64,000 nt of DNA from Ruminococcoides sp052118065 (GTDB lineage Bacteria > Bacillota > Clostridia > Oscillospirales > Acutalibacteraceae), in assembly GCA_052118065.1 (NCBI GenBank), contig JBQKHY010000007.1, positions 36,326-100,325 of the forward strand, given 5' to 3'. The number at the start of each line of letters is the position of its first letter. Within the stretch, counting starts at the first letter, position 1. The notes beneath the pieces are model-generated. The model did no database searches and was not told where the DNA came from. It worked only from the letters and a program-made list of their open reading frames with translations. Made by a program: the position numbers and the translations under genes. Positions 34,373-42,948 of the stretch are shown piece by piece.

Positions 34373-34401
34373 TTGACATATACCCTATGGGGGTATATAA
34401 T
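34373..34401 (+). promoter_or_regulatory. csoR-copA promoter with CsoR operator
   Basis: A perfect TTGACA (34373) and perfect TATAAT (34396) with a 17-base spacer. The spacer is the palindrome TATACCCtatgGGGGTATA, which matches the G/C-tract-centred operators of CsoR-family copper repressors. A bound repressor would block both promoter elements; copper would release it. Confidence 0.85.
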
Positions 34402-34460
34402 GCAATTGTAAGTTAAAGAGTTTATTGATAATTTACAAGGGAAATTTGTGAGGTGACTCT

Positions 34461-34883
34461 ATGAATACAGATAGCAAAGATAAAAATGCTAATATAGATT
34501 TAGCAGATAATTCATTAACAGAAAATTCTGTTGAAGAAATAAATTCTTCAGAAAAATGTTGTTCAGAAAATAGTGACAATACTAATAATGAAAAAGGTTG
34601 TTGTCACAAAACTAAGGAAAGAACAACTGATGAACAGAAAAAACTAATGAATAGACTTAGTAGAATTGAAGGTCAGATTAGAGGAATTAAAGGTATGGTT
34701 GAAAAAGATGCTTACTGTACAGATATTCTTGTACAGGTTTCTGCCGTAACCTCAGCAATAAATTCCTTTAGCAGAGAACTTCTTGCGAATCATATTCGTA
34801 CTTGTGTGGTACATGATATTAAAGCAGATAAGGAAGAAACAGTTGATGACCTAATTTCTACATTAAAGAAAATTTTGAAATAG
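34461..34883 (+). CDS. csoR: CsoR-family copper-sensing repressor with Cys-rich N-terminal extension
   Basis: 140 residues; typical CsoR proteins have 85-120. The all-helical core starts near residue 60 (NRLSRIEGQIRGIKGMV) and has the Cu(I) ligands Cys86, His111 and Cys115 (YCTDIL and HIRTCV). The first ~55 residues are an acidic Asn/Ser-rich tail with two vicinal Cys pairs, EKCCSE (33-34) and GCCHK (47-48), which could offer an extra metal site; this is inference. It is the first gene of the copper operon and ends ten bases before copA. The operator in its promoter supports autoregulation. Confidence 0.9.
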   Translation: MNTDSKDKNANIDLADNSLTENSVEEINSSEKCCSENSDNTNNEKGCCHKTKERTTDEQKKLMNRLSRIEGQIRGIKGMVEKDAYCTDILVQVSAVTSAINSFSRELLANHIRTCVVHDIKADKEETVDDLISTLKKILK

Positions 34884-34893
34884 GGGTGATATT

Positions 34894-37395
34894 GTGAAAC
34901 AATATAATGTTACCGGAATGAGTTGTGCTTCTTGTGTTGCAAGAGTAGAAAAAGCTGTTAACAAGGTTGACGGTGTTACTTCTTGCTCAGTAAACCTGCT
35001 AACTAATTCAATGTCAGTTGATGGTGATGTAAAGTCAAGTGATGTTATCAGTGCAGTAGAAAAGGCAGGTTACGGTGCATCTCTAAAAGGTAATTCTTAT
35101 AAAGAAAATAAATCTAACGATGAACCATTGAAAGATACTGAAACTCCTAAATTAAAGAAAAGACTATTTTCTTCTTTAGTATTTCTAATATTACTGATGT
35201 ATATTTCAATGGGTCATATGATGTGGGGTTTCCCTTTACCTAGCATTTTAGCAAATAACCATATTGCAATGGGTCTTATTCAGCTACTGCTAACAGGTAT
35301 TATTATGGTGATAAACCAAAAGTTCTTTGTTAGTGGCTTTAAGGCTCTAATCCATAGGTCACCTAATATGGATACACTTGTTGCTTTAGGTGCAGGTGCA
35401 TCATTTATTTATAGTGTGTATGCTTTGTTTGCAATGACTAATGCTCAAGTTAATAATGATATGTCACTTGTAATGAAGTATATGGAAGAATTTTACTTTG
35501 AGTCTGCCGGTATGATTTTAACTTTAATTACCTTAGGTAAAATGTTAGAGTCCTACTCAAAAGGCAAAACTACCAATGCCATAAAAGGTCTAATGAATTT
35601 AGCACCTAAAAAAGCCACAATATTAGTAGATAATGTTGAAAAGGTAGTGCCTGTTGAAGAAGTAAAAATCGGTGATATTTTTGTTGTAAAGCCTGGGGAA
35701 AATATTCCTGTTGACGGTGTTGTAATTGAAGGTGAAAGTGCCGTTAATGAGTCAGCATTAACCGGTGAAAGTATCCCTGTTGATAAATCGGTAGGTGACA
35801 ATGTATCAGGTGCAACAGTAAATCAATCAGGCTTTATTAAGTGCAAAGCAACTAAAGTTGGGGAAGATACAACTCTTTCTCAGATTATCAAAATGGTTAG
35901 TGATGCATCAGCTACTAAAGCACCTATTGCTAAGGTAGCAGATAAAGTTTCAGGTGTGTTTGTTCCTGTTGTTATTTCAATTGCAGTAGTTACAATTATT
36001 GTGTGGTTACTATGTGGTGCAACCTTTGGTAATGCACTTGTTAGAGGTATTTCTGTACTTGTTATCAGTTGTCCTTGTGCATTGGGTTTGGCAACACCTG
36101 TTGCTATAATGGTTGGTAACGGTGTTGGTGCAAAGAACGGTATTTTGTTTAAAAATGCAACTTCTCTTGAAACTACAGGAAAAGTCAGTTATGTGCTACT
36201 TGATAAAACAGGTACAATCACTAACGGTACACCGGTAGTAACTGATATAATTCCCAGTGAGAATTATACGGAAGATAATTTACTAAGCTATGCTTCTTCA
36301 CTGGAAAGCAAAAGTGAACACCCATTGGCAAAGGCAGTTGTACAAAAGGCTATTGACAGTAGTATTAAAACTCTAGATACAACAGACTTTAAGTCACTAA
36401 CAGGTAACGGTGTATCAGCTAAAATAAATGGCAAAACAATTGTTGGTGGTAGTGTAAAGCACATTTCTTCTATTGCTAACATTGATGAAAATATTATCAA
36501 AAAAGCTGATGACCTTGCAACTAAAGGCAAAACACCTTTACTGTTTGTTATGGATAATCAGTTGCTAGGTATTATTGCCGTAGCTGATGTGGTAAAAAGT
36601 GATAGTCCTAAGGCAATTAAAGAACTTCAAAATATGGGTATTAAGGTTGTTATGGTTACAGGTGATAATGAAAAGACTGCTCAGGCTATAGCAAAAGAGT
36701 CCGGTGTTGATGAAGTAATTGCCGGAGTATTACCTGACGGCAAAGAAAAGGTTGTTACTCAGTATAAACAGAAAGGTATGGTTGCAATGGTTGGTGACGG
36801 TATCAATGATGCTCCTGCATTAACAAGAGCAGATATTGGTATTGCTATTGGTGCAGGTACTGATGTTGCAATTGACTCAGCTGATATTGTATTGATGAAA
36901 AGTAAACTAACTGATGTTTCAGGTGCAATCAGACTAAGCAGAGGTACTTTAAGAAATATTCACGAAAATTTATTCTGGGCATTTATCTACAATGTAATCG
37001 GTATTCCTTTAGCTGCCGGTGTGTGGATTCCTATTTTCGGTTGGACACTTAGCCCTATGTTTGGTGCAGCAGCAATGAGTCTTTCAAGTTTCTGTGTTGT
37101 TACAAATGCCCTTAGACTTAACTTCTTAAATATCAGAAGTAGCAAAAGGGATAGAAAGATAAAAAATAAAAGTAATAAAAAGGAGAAAAATACTATGACT
37201 ACAACTCTAAAAATTAACGGTATGATGTGTCCTCATTGCGAGGCAACAGTAAAAACTGCTTTGGAAAGCATTGATGGTGTTACTTCTGCTGAAGTAAGTC
37301 ACGAAAGTGGTACAGCAGTAGTTACTCTTTCAAAAGAAGTAAGTGATGATGTACTGAAGAAAGCAGTAGTAGAAAAAGGTTATACTGTTGAATAA
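34894..37395 (+). CDS. copA: Copper-exporting P1B-type ATPase with C-terminal CopZ-like domain
   Basis: 833 residues from GTG 34894 (AGGGGTGAT before it). Order of parts: N-terminal heavy-metal domain GMSCASC (Cys11, Cys14); membrane helices; actuator TGES; the CPC transport motif in VISCPCALG near residue 392; phosphorylation site DKTGTITNG near 435; MVGDGINDAPAL hinge; last helices to about residue 745; a Lys/Asn-rich linker; then a second heavy-metal domain GMMCPHCEAT (Cys779, Cys782). It pumps Cu(I) out of the cell. A C-terminal metal-binding domain is unusual in CopA, and the junction carries its own ribosome site (see the next entry). Confidence 0.95.
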   Translation: MKQYNVTGMSCASCVARVEKAVNKVDGVTSCSVNLLTNSMSVDGDVKSSDVISAVEKAGYGASLKGNSYKENKSNDEPLKDTETPKLKKRLFSSLVFLILLMYISMGHMMWGFPLPSILANNHIAMGLIQLLLTGIIMVINQKFFVSGFKALIHRSPNMDTLVALGAGASFIYSVYALFAMTNAQVNNDMSLVMKYMEEFYFESAGMILTLITLGKMLESYSKGKTTNAIKGLMNLAPKKATILVDNVEKVVPVEEVKIGDIFVVKPGENIPVDGVVIEGESAVNESALTGESIPVDKSVGDNVSGATVNQSGFIKCKATKVGEDTTLSQIIKMVSDASATKAPIAKVADKVSGVFVPVVISIAVVTIIVWLLCGATFGNALVRGISVLVISCPCALGLATPVAIMVGNGVGAKNGILFKNATSLETTGKVSYVLLDKTGTITNGTPVVTDIIPSENYTEDNLLSYASSLESKSEHPLAKAVVQKAIDSSIKTLDTTDFKSLTGNGVSAKINGKTIVGGSVKHISSIANIDENIIKKADDLATKGKTPLLFVMDNQLLGIIAVADVVKSDSPKAIKELQNMGIKVVMVTGDNEKTAQAIAKESGVDEVIAGVLPDGKEKVVTQYKQKGMVAMVGDGINDAPALTRADIGIAIGAGTDVAIDSADIVLMKSKLTDVSGAIRLSRGTLRNIHENLFWAFIYNVIGIPLAAGVWIPIFGWTLSPMFGAAAMSLSSFCVVTNALRLNFLNIRSSKRDRKIKNKSNKKEKNTMTTTLKINGMMCPHCEATVKTALESIDGVTSAEVSHESGTAVVTLSKEVSDDVLKKAVVEKGYTVE
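37195..37395 (+). CDS. copZ: Candidate separate CopZ-like copper chaperone made by internal initiation in copA
   Basis: Inside the copA frame, ATG 37195 is preceded by AAAGGAG at 37178-37185, nine bases away. From it a 66-residue protein would be made, which is exactly the size and shape of CopZ: TTTLKINGMMCPHC, then a beta-alpha-beta heavy-metal domain. The upstream linker KNKSNKKEKNT looks like a translated spacer. E. coli makes its CopA(Z) chaperone from copA by ribosomal frameshifting; here the means would be internal initiation. Shown by sequence: motif and spacing. Not shown: use. Confidence 0.6.
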   Translation: MTTTLKINGMMCPHCEATVKTALESIDGVTSAEVSHESGTAVVTLSKEVSDDVLKKAVVEKGYTVE

Positions 37396-37464
37396 TTAAC
37401 ACTCTAAGTAATATACATTCATTTAAGAATATATATTGTAAAAGTGTGGTAATATGTTATAATG

Positions 37465-37495
37465 AAGTCATTGATTTAATAGTCAATGACTTTAT
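37465..37495 (+). terminator. Terminator after copA, overlapped by a possible promoter
   Basis: AAGTCATTGA / TCAATGACTT followed by TATTTGTTTTT. A promoter-like TTGTAA (37436) and TATAAT (37458), 16 bases apart, lie immediately upstream, so the exporter transcript might begin at or within this hairpin. Confidence 0.75.
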
Positions 37496-37522
37496 TTGTT
37501 TTTGCAAGAAATGGAGGTATAT

Positions 37523-40264
37523 ATGCTTCAAATAGAAAATATAAGCAAAAAGTATGTGACAGGTGACTTAGTGCAACAAGCACTAAAGAATGTTAGCCTA
37601 ACACTTCGTGACAATGAGTTTGTTGCTATTCTTGGACCTAGTGGTTCAGGCAAAACTACATTGCTAAATGTAATAGGTGGACTTGATAGGTACGATAGTG
37701 GTGACTTGATTATCAACGGTATTTCTACTCAAAAGTATAAGGATAGGGATTGGGACTCTTATCGTAACCACACAATCGGTTTTGTTTTCCAGAGTTATAA
37801 CCTTATTCCTCATCAAACTGTACTTTCTAATGTAGAACTTGCCCTAACTATTTCAGGTATATCAAAGTCAGAAAGAAGAAAGAGAGCAAAGAAAGCACTT
37901 GAAGAAGTAGGACTTGGCGATCAAATTCATAAGAAGCCTAATCAAATGTCAGGTGGTCAAATGCAGAGAGTTGCTATTGCAAGAGCTTTGGTTAATAACC
38001 CTGATATTTTATTAGCTGATGAACCTACCGGTGCTTTGGATACAGAAACCAGTATTCAGGTTATGGAACTGCTAAAGCAAGTTGCAAAGGACAGACTTGT
38101 TGTAATGGTTACTCATAACCCTGAACTTGCAGAAGAATATGCCAACAGAATTGTAAGACTAAAGGATGGTGAAATCACAGATGACACTAACCCTTATGTT
38201 GTAGAAAAGTCAAATGTAGAAAAGCCACAACATAAAAATATGGGTAAGTCCTCAATGTCAATTTTTACTTCACTTGCACTTAGCTTTAACAATCTAAAGA
38301 CAAAGAAAGGCAGAACTTTACTGACTTCCTTTGCAGGTTCTATAGGTATTATCGGTATTGCACTTATCCTTGCTTTATCAAATGGTGTAAATAACTATAT
38401 TGCTGATGTACAGAAAGATACTATGACTTCATACCCTATAACTATCAATGCCCAAGATATGGACTTAACCAGTGTTATGAATGACGGTCAAAGTGCAGCA
38501 GTAGAAAAAGAAAATGTTGACCATAAGAAAGATAAGGTTTATTCCAACACCACAGACCTTGAAATGACTTCAAGTATGACAAGTAGTGTTAGTGAAAACA
38601 ACCTAACAAAATTTAAGGAATACATTGATGATAAAGACAGTGAAATTAATAAGTACATTGGTGAAAATGGTGTTGTATATTCCTATGATACTTCTTTTGG
38701 TGTGTATTCTTATGACCCTAACAAAAAGTTAGTTAATTCTGACGGTAGTTCATTTAAGACAGAAAAAGACAACTCAAACAGTACTTTCAGCCAAATGACT
38801 AGTATGAGTAGTCAAATGACAAGTATGATGGGTGGTAGCAAAAACGGTTTTTCTGAACTAATGCCCGGTAAAGGTGATAACTTAGTAAGTGGTGCAGTTA
38901 AAGAAAATTACGATTTGCTTTACGGTCACTATCCTGAAAAGTACAACGAAGTTGTTTTAGTATTAGATACCAACAATGAAATTCGTTCAACTGATTTGTA
39001 TAAGCTGGGACTTCTACCGGCTAATGAATATGAAAAGTATATGGATGAAATCAATAAAGGTAAAAAGGTAAATCCCGATACTTCAAAATGGTCATATGAA
39101 GATGCTTGTAAACATAGCTTCTACTTAATTCCTGCTTGTGATTACTATGAAAAAACAAGTAATGGCACATATAAGAATATTTCTGATGATGACCAGAAAA
39201 TGAACAAAATTCTAAAGAATAATGCTATAAAGCTAAAAATTTCAGGTGTTATCAGACTTAAGGACTCAGATAATAGAATTATCAGTCAGCCTGTAGGCTA
39301 TACTCAGGCACTAACAAAATATATCATTGACTATACAAATAAAAGTGATGTTGTAAAGGCTCAGAAAAAGTCTAAGGATATAAATATTCTTAGCAATATG
39401 AGATTTGCACCTGACGGTAAAAAAGAAAAAATTGCTGATGCTAAAAAGTATCTTAATGGTTTAGGTGTTAGTGAAAAGGCAAAACTTTGCAAGAATATTA
39501 TGAATTCGGTTTATGGTAACGATAAGCAAATGCAAAGTCAACTTGCTAACCTAACAGAAGAACAACTAGCTTCATCTTTAGACCAATTTGTAAAGAATAA
39601 TCCTGATGACAAGGTAATGCTGAATATTTATGATACCTATATTTCACCTGGTAGCTATGATGATAATATGAAAGAATTTGGTGTTGTTGACTTAGCTACA
39701 CCATCCTCAATTAATATTTATGTAGATAGCTTTGAAGATAAGGACGGTATCCGTACAGCAGTAGATAATTATAATAACGGTGCTAGGGAAAAGGATAAAA
39801 TCAGCTATACCGACTATGTAGCACTTCTTATGTCCTCAGTAACAACAATTATTAATGTTATCTCCTACATACTAATTGCCTTTGTTGCAGTTTCTCTAAT
39901 TGTTTCTTCAATTATGATTGGTATTATCACCTACATTTCTGTACTTGAAAGAACTAAGGAAATCGGTATTCTAAGAGCAATCGGTGCATCAAAACGAAAT
40001 ATCAGTCAGGTGTTTAATGCAGAAACATTTATTATAGGCTTGTGTTCCGGTATTATAGGTATAGGCTTAAGTGAACTTATCTTGATACCGTCAAATGCAA
40101 TTATTCATTCATTAATGGGTACAACTGATGTTAACGCTACAATTCCCATAGTAGCCGGTATTGTGCTGGTTGTAATCAGTGTTCTTCTTACTTTAATAGG
40201 TGGCTTAATTCCGGCTAAAAAGGCAGCAAAGAAAGACCCTGTAATTGCATTACGAAGTGAATAA
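37523..40264 (+). CDS. MacB-like ABC transporter, fused ATPase and FtsX-type permease
   Basis: 913 residues from ATG 37523, preceded by GGAGGT. The ATPase (1-230) has Walker A GPSGSGKTT, the signature MSGGQMQRVA and Walker B LLADEPTGAL, in the LolD/MacB family. The permease has one membrane segment near 275 (SFAGSIGIIGIALILALSNG), a large extracellular domain of about 430 residues with Ser/Met/Asn-rich stretches, and three C-terminal segments with ERTKEIGILRAIGASKR, the FtsX motif. Such transporters export or release peptides or lipoproteins in a mechanical way. No periplasmic adaptor is expected in a monoderm and none is found. Confidence 0.9.
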   Translation: MLQIENISKKYVTGDLVQQALKNVSLTLRDNEFVAILGPSGSGKTTLLNVIGGLDRYDSGDLIINGISTQKYKDRDWDSYRNHTIGFVFQSYNLIPHQTVLSNVELALTISGISKSERRKRAKKALEEVGLGDQIHKKPNQMSGGQMQRVAIARALVNNPDILLADEPTGALDTETSIQVMELLKQVAKDRLVVMVTHNPELAEEYANRIVRLKDGEITDDTNPYVVEKSNVEKPQHKNMGKSSMSIFTSLALSFNNLKTKKGRTLLTSFAGSIGIIGIALILALSNGVNNYIADVQKDTMTSYPITINAQDMDLTSVMNDGQSAAVEKENVDHKKDKVYSNTTDLEMTSSMTSSVSENNLTKFKEYIDDKDSEINKYIGENGVVYSYDTSFGVYSYDPNKKLVNSDGSSFKTEKDNSNSTFSQMTSMSSQMTSMMGGSKNGFSELMPGKGDNLVSGAVKENYDLLYGHYPEKYNEVVLVLDTNNEIRSTDLYKLGLLPANEYEKYMDEINKGKKVNPDTSKWSYEDACKHSFYLIPACDYYEKTSNGTYKNISDDDQKMNKILKNNAIKLKISGVIRLKDSDNRIISQPVGYTQALTKYIIDYTNKSDVVKAQKKSKDINILSNMRFAPDGKKEKIADAKKYLNGLGVSEKAKLCKNIMNSVYGNDKQMQSQLANLTEEQLASSLDQFVKNNPDDKVMLNIYDTYISPGSYDDNMKEFGVVDLATPSSINIYVDSFEDKDGIRTAVDNYNNGAREKDKISYTDYVALLMSSVTTIINVISYILIAFVAVSLIVSSIMIGIITYISVLERTKEIGILRAIGASKRNISQVFNAETFIIGLCSGIIGIGLSELILIPSNAIIHSLMGTTDVNATIPIVAGIVLVVISVLLTLIGGLIPAKKAAKKDPVIALRSE

Positions 40265-40322
40265 AATTTAAATTTTGTGAAAAAGAAACTGTTTTTCAGT
40301 TCCTTTTTTGTTTGTTATAGTA

Positions 40323-40351
40323 TTGTAAAATATTTAATTATCAGTTAAAAT
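40323..40351 (+). promoter_or_regulatory. Candidate promoter of the alkaline phosphatase gene
   Basis: TTGTAA (40323) and TAAAAT (40346) with a 17-base spacer; a second TATAAT-like hexamer follows at about 40357. No clear Pho box is seen. A weak terminator with one mismatch (about 40282-40308) ends the exporter gene just upstream. Confidence 0.5.
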
Positions 40352-40380
40352 AATATTATAATTTGAAATGAGGGCATTTT

Positions 40381-41574
40381 ATGAAAAAATTATTAGGTAT
40401 TATTCTTGCCACAATTATGGTAGTATCAGTTACTGCTTGTGGTAATGACAGTATTTCAAGTAGTGGAAATTCTGCTAAAGAAACTACAACAGTAGCAGAA
40501 ACAACTGTATCAACCGATAAGTTAGCTTGGGCAGATTATAAGGTGTATAACCTTGACCAAACTTCTAAAGTAAACAATATTATCCTTATGATTGGTGACG
40601 GTATGGGTGAAAACATTATCAAAGCTACTGAAATTGTTAAGGGTGATAAACTTGTAATGAGTGGTATGAAGAACAAAACCCATGTAACAACTTATAGCCA
40701 ATCTGTAAAAGAAGGTAAAGAAAAATTCACAGACAGTGCAGCCTCAGCAACTGCTCTTAGTACAGGTACTAAAACATATAACGGATGCATCGGTGTTGAT
40801 AAGGACGGTAATGACCTAGAAACAATTTGTGAGTATGCACAGAAATGTGGTATGAAAACAGGTTTAGTTGACCGTCATTATATTTGTCACGCAACACCTG
40901 CCGGTATGGTAGCACATAATAGTTTCCGTGGTGCATACAAAGCTATCTTAGGTGAAATGGTGCAATCGGATGTTAATGTTATGCTTGGTGGTGGCTCACA
41001 GTACTACACTCCTTCAGTACAGAAAAAGGCAGAAAGCAGTGGTTATAAGTACATAACTAAAGAAAGTGAACTTATGAACCTTACTAAAAAAGATGATAAG
41101 GTACTTGGACTTTTTGCTTATGATAATATGAAAAATCCTGAACTTTCACCATCATTAGTAACCCAAACATCAAAGGCTCTTGACCTGCTTGAAAACGACA
41201 ATGGTTTCTTCTTAATGGTAGAGGGTAGCAATATTGATGTTAGTGAAGCTGAACTTAATATGGATGATACAATTAAGCAAGTTGAAGCATTTGACCAAAG
41301 TGTTGACTATGTTCTTGCTTGGGCAGAAAAACACCCGGGTACACTTGTACTTGTTACTGCCGATCATGAAACAGGTGGTGTAAAGATTCCAAAGAATGCA
41401 ACAGCAAAAGACATTAATAATGATTGCTTTACATCCGGTGGTGACCACACAAATACAAATGTACTTCTAATGGCTGACGGTGCATCTTCAAAGGAAATTT
41501 GCAAAAATAAGCTAATTGACAACACAGATATTGCAAAATATATGCGTAAAGTGTTATCATATAAATTGAAATAA
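40381..41574 (+). CDS. Alkaline phosphatase, lipoprotein form
   Basis: 397 residues. A lipoprotein signal peptide ends in SVTAC (Cys20), followed by a Ser/Thr-rich linker. The phosphatase domain has MIGDGMGENI (metal-binding Asp), TDSAASATALSTG (nucleophile Ser near 119), HYICHATPAG, VEGSNIDVSEA, TADHETGG (Asp and His ligands) and GGDHTNTNV (His ligand). All zinc and catalytic positions of the PhoA family are present. It releases phosphate from organic esters outside the cell. It is followed by the small DUF4250 gene. Confidence 0.93.
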   Translation: MKKLLGIILATIMVVSVTACGNDSISSSGNSAKETTTVAETTVSTDKLAWADYKVYNLDQTSKVNNIILMIGDGMGENIIKATEIVKGDKLVMSGMKNKTHVTTYSQSVKEGKEKFTDSAASATALSTGTKTYNGCIGVDKDGNDLETICEYAQKCGMKTGLVDRHYICHATPAGMVAHNSFRGAYKAILGEMVQSDVNVMLGGGSQYYTPSVQKKAESSGYKYITKESELMNLTKKDDKVLGLFAYDNMKNPELSPSLVTQTSKALDLLENDNGFFLMVEGSNIDVSEAELNMDDTIKQVEAFDQSVDYVLAWAEKHPGTLVLVTADHETGGVKIPKNATAKDINNDCFTSGGDHTNTNVLLMADGASSKEICKNKLIDNTDIAKYMRKVLSYKLK

Positions 41575-41594
41575 GATTGAAAGAAGAGAAAGAA

Positions 41595-41771
41595 ATGGCT
41601 TTACCAAACGACCCTATGATTTTGTTATCATATGTAAATACTCAGTTAAGAGATAATTATAGTTCTTTATCAGAATTATGTAAATCTTTGTGTGTGGATA
41701 AGGATGAAATCACTTCTAAACTTTACACAATAGATTATGAGTATGATGAAAACTTAAATAAGTTTGTGTGA
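41595..41771 (+). CDS. DUF4250 protein
   Basis: 58 residues from ATG 41595, chosen because MALPNDPMILLSYVN is the family start and AAGAGA lies upstream. The conserved LRDNYSSLSELCKSL and the C-terminal YEYDENLNKFV are typical of DUF4250, a small Clostridia family of unknown function that looks like a helix-turn-helix-sized domain. It starts 20 bases after the phosphatase gene and shares its terminator. Confidence 0.85.
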   Translation: MALPNDPMILLSYVNTQLRDNYSSLSELCKSLCVDKDEITSKLYTIDYEYDENLNKFV

Positions 41772-41790
41772 TTTTAAATTTGCGTAGATA

Positions 41791-41818
41791 AAAGGAGTAC
41801 ATTTGTTGTACTCCTTTT
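41791..41818 (+). terminator. Terminator of the phosphatase/DUF4250 transcript
   Basis: AAAGGAGTAC / GTACTCCTTT. The same stem is used at 49008 on the other strand. Confidence 0.88.
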
Positions 41819-41889
41819 GTTTATGGTGTTAAATCATATCTCAATAAATTAGGGTTTTTCAATTTTGTCTGTGGGTTAAGGTTAGTTAG

Positions 41890-42645
41890 ATAAATTGGGG
41901 TTTGTGGAGTTAGAATTCACCTTGTTTTGTGGTAGATATTTAGAATTAGCAGAGACTATCCAGCCTTCCTTGTGTAAAGGAAGGGGGACCACGAAGTGGT
42001 GGAAGGATTGTCTAGTAGGTAGTAATAGATAGATAAAATTTAGATAGGAAAACAAAATCTATAATTATATTTATCGAATAAAATTGATATAGCAAAAAGT
42101 ATGTACCATAACAATCCCTCAGTCGCTCTTTAAAAGTAAATTGTCATTCTTCCAATTTACGAGCGACAGCTCCCTTTACACAAGGGAGCCAGACATAATA
42201 TGCACAAATTTGAAAGTTTGTAAATAATTAAAAAATTGTACAGACCTTGTTGCCTCCCTCGTTGAGGGATAAGGGAGCATCCAAATTTTATATTTGGTTT
42301 TGCGAACTTATGCAGAGGCTGGTGGCTTTGCGTATGCAAAGACTGAAGGAGTGGTTGATATTTTAAACTTGTTTAAAATATCATCATAGAAGAAACTTTC
42401 CTTTATTTCTAACTATAAAATACAATGAACATTATGAGATACAGTTGTAGGGGACATCATTGATGTCCCGTTACAAACTAGCCTTTATATAGGTACTTTG
42501 CCCTATGTAGCAAGTTATAATTTCTAGTTTCTACATAGGACAAAATTGTATAAAACATTTTACTATTAAACGGGCGAACGATGTTCGCCCCTACGACTGT
42601 AAGCCAAAATTTTGTTATAATTCACACCCACAAACCCTATTTTGT
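41890..42645 (+). repeat. Composite palindromic element R2 (756 bp)
   Basis: Same family as R3 in the same orientation, with more divergent ends (ATAAATTGGGGTTTGTGG at 41890; CCCACAAACCCTATTTTG at 42627). P2 (42441-42600) is nearly identical to that of R3. The left half is replaced by other modules: a hairpin-rich unit with CCTTCCTTGTGTAAAGGAAGG, ACCACGAAGTGGT near 41973-42002, a CTCCCTTTACACAAGGGAG hairpin, and near 42280 an extra unit (GGGAGCATCCAAATTTTAT and onward) also seen in R4. No protein frame. The 300 bases after it (42646-42940) hold no gene I can support; a 22-codon frame at 42725 after GAGGTGAT is too short to judge. Confidence 0.88.
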
Positions 42646-42893
42646 TGAAGTCATTTACAGATAAAACTATTGACTATTATGATTCTTAATTTTATACTGA
42701 AACAAAAAGTAAGAGGTGATTACATTGTGGCTTAAGTTAAATTTAGAGGGTATGAAAATTAATATCCAAATTAGAAATTATAAAAAATAAGTGGAAACCA
42801 TAATTATTCATAGTGCAAAAACCCAGTGTTTATGGGGATAACCACAAATGCTACGGAAAGTAGCAAGAAAAACAGTAATGTAATTTAAAGTTG

Positions 42894-42923
42894 CTTGTAA
42901 TGTAAATACAAGTTATCTATAAT
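42894..42923 (+). promoter_or_regulatory. Promoter with inverted repeat, XRE-CPBP operon
   Basis: TTGTAA (42895) and TATAAT (42918), 17 bases apart. The palindrome CTTGTA-atgtaaa-TACAAG (42894-42912) covers the -35 box and spacer, a natural operator for the XRE protein encoded next. Confidence 0.7.
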
Positions 42924-42948
42924 TGAGTTATCAAAAGGAGGTAACAAA

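Noticed and set aside
37436..37495. Promoter-proximal attenuator for the MacB-like exporter, parallel to the one at the symporter
   Set aside because: The likely transcription start falls within the hairpin and would remove part of its left arm, so it is more simply the copA terminator.
42725..42790. A 22-codon frame after a good GAGGTGAT site downstream of R2
   Set aside because: It has a TTG start, is very short and has no recognisable features; it could equally be a gene remnant or chance.
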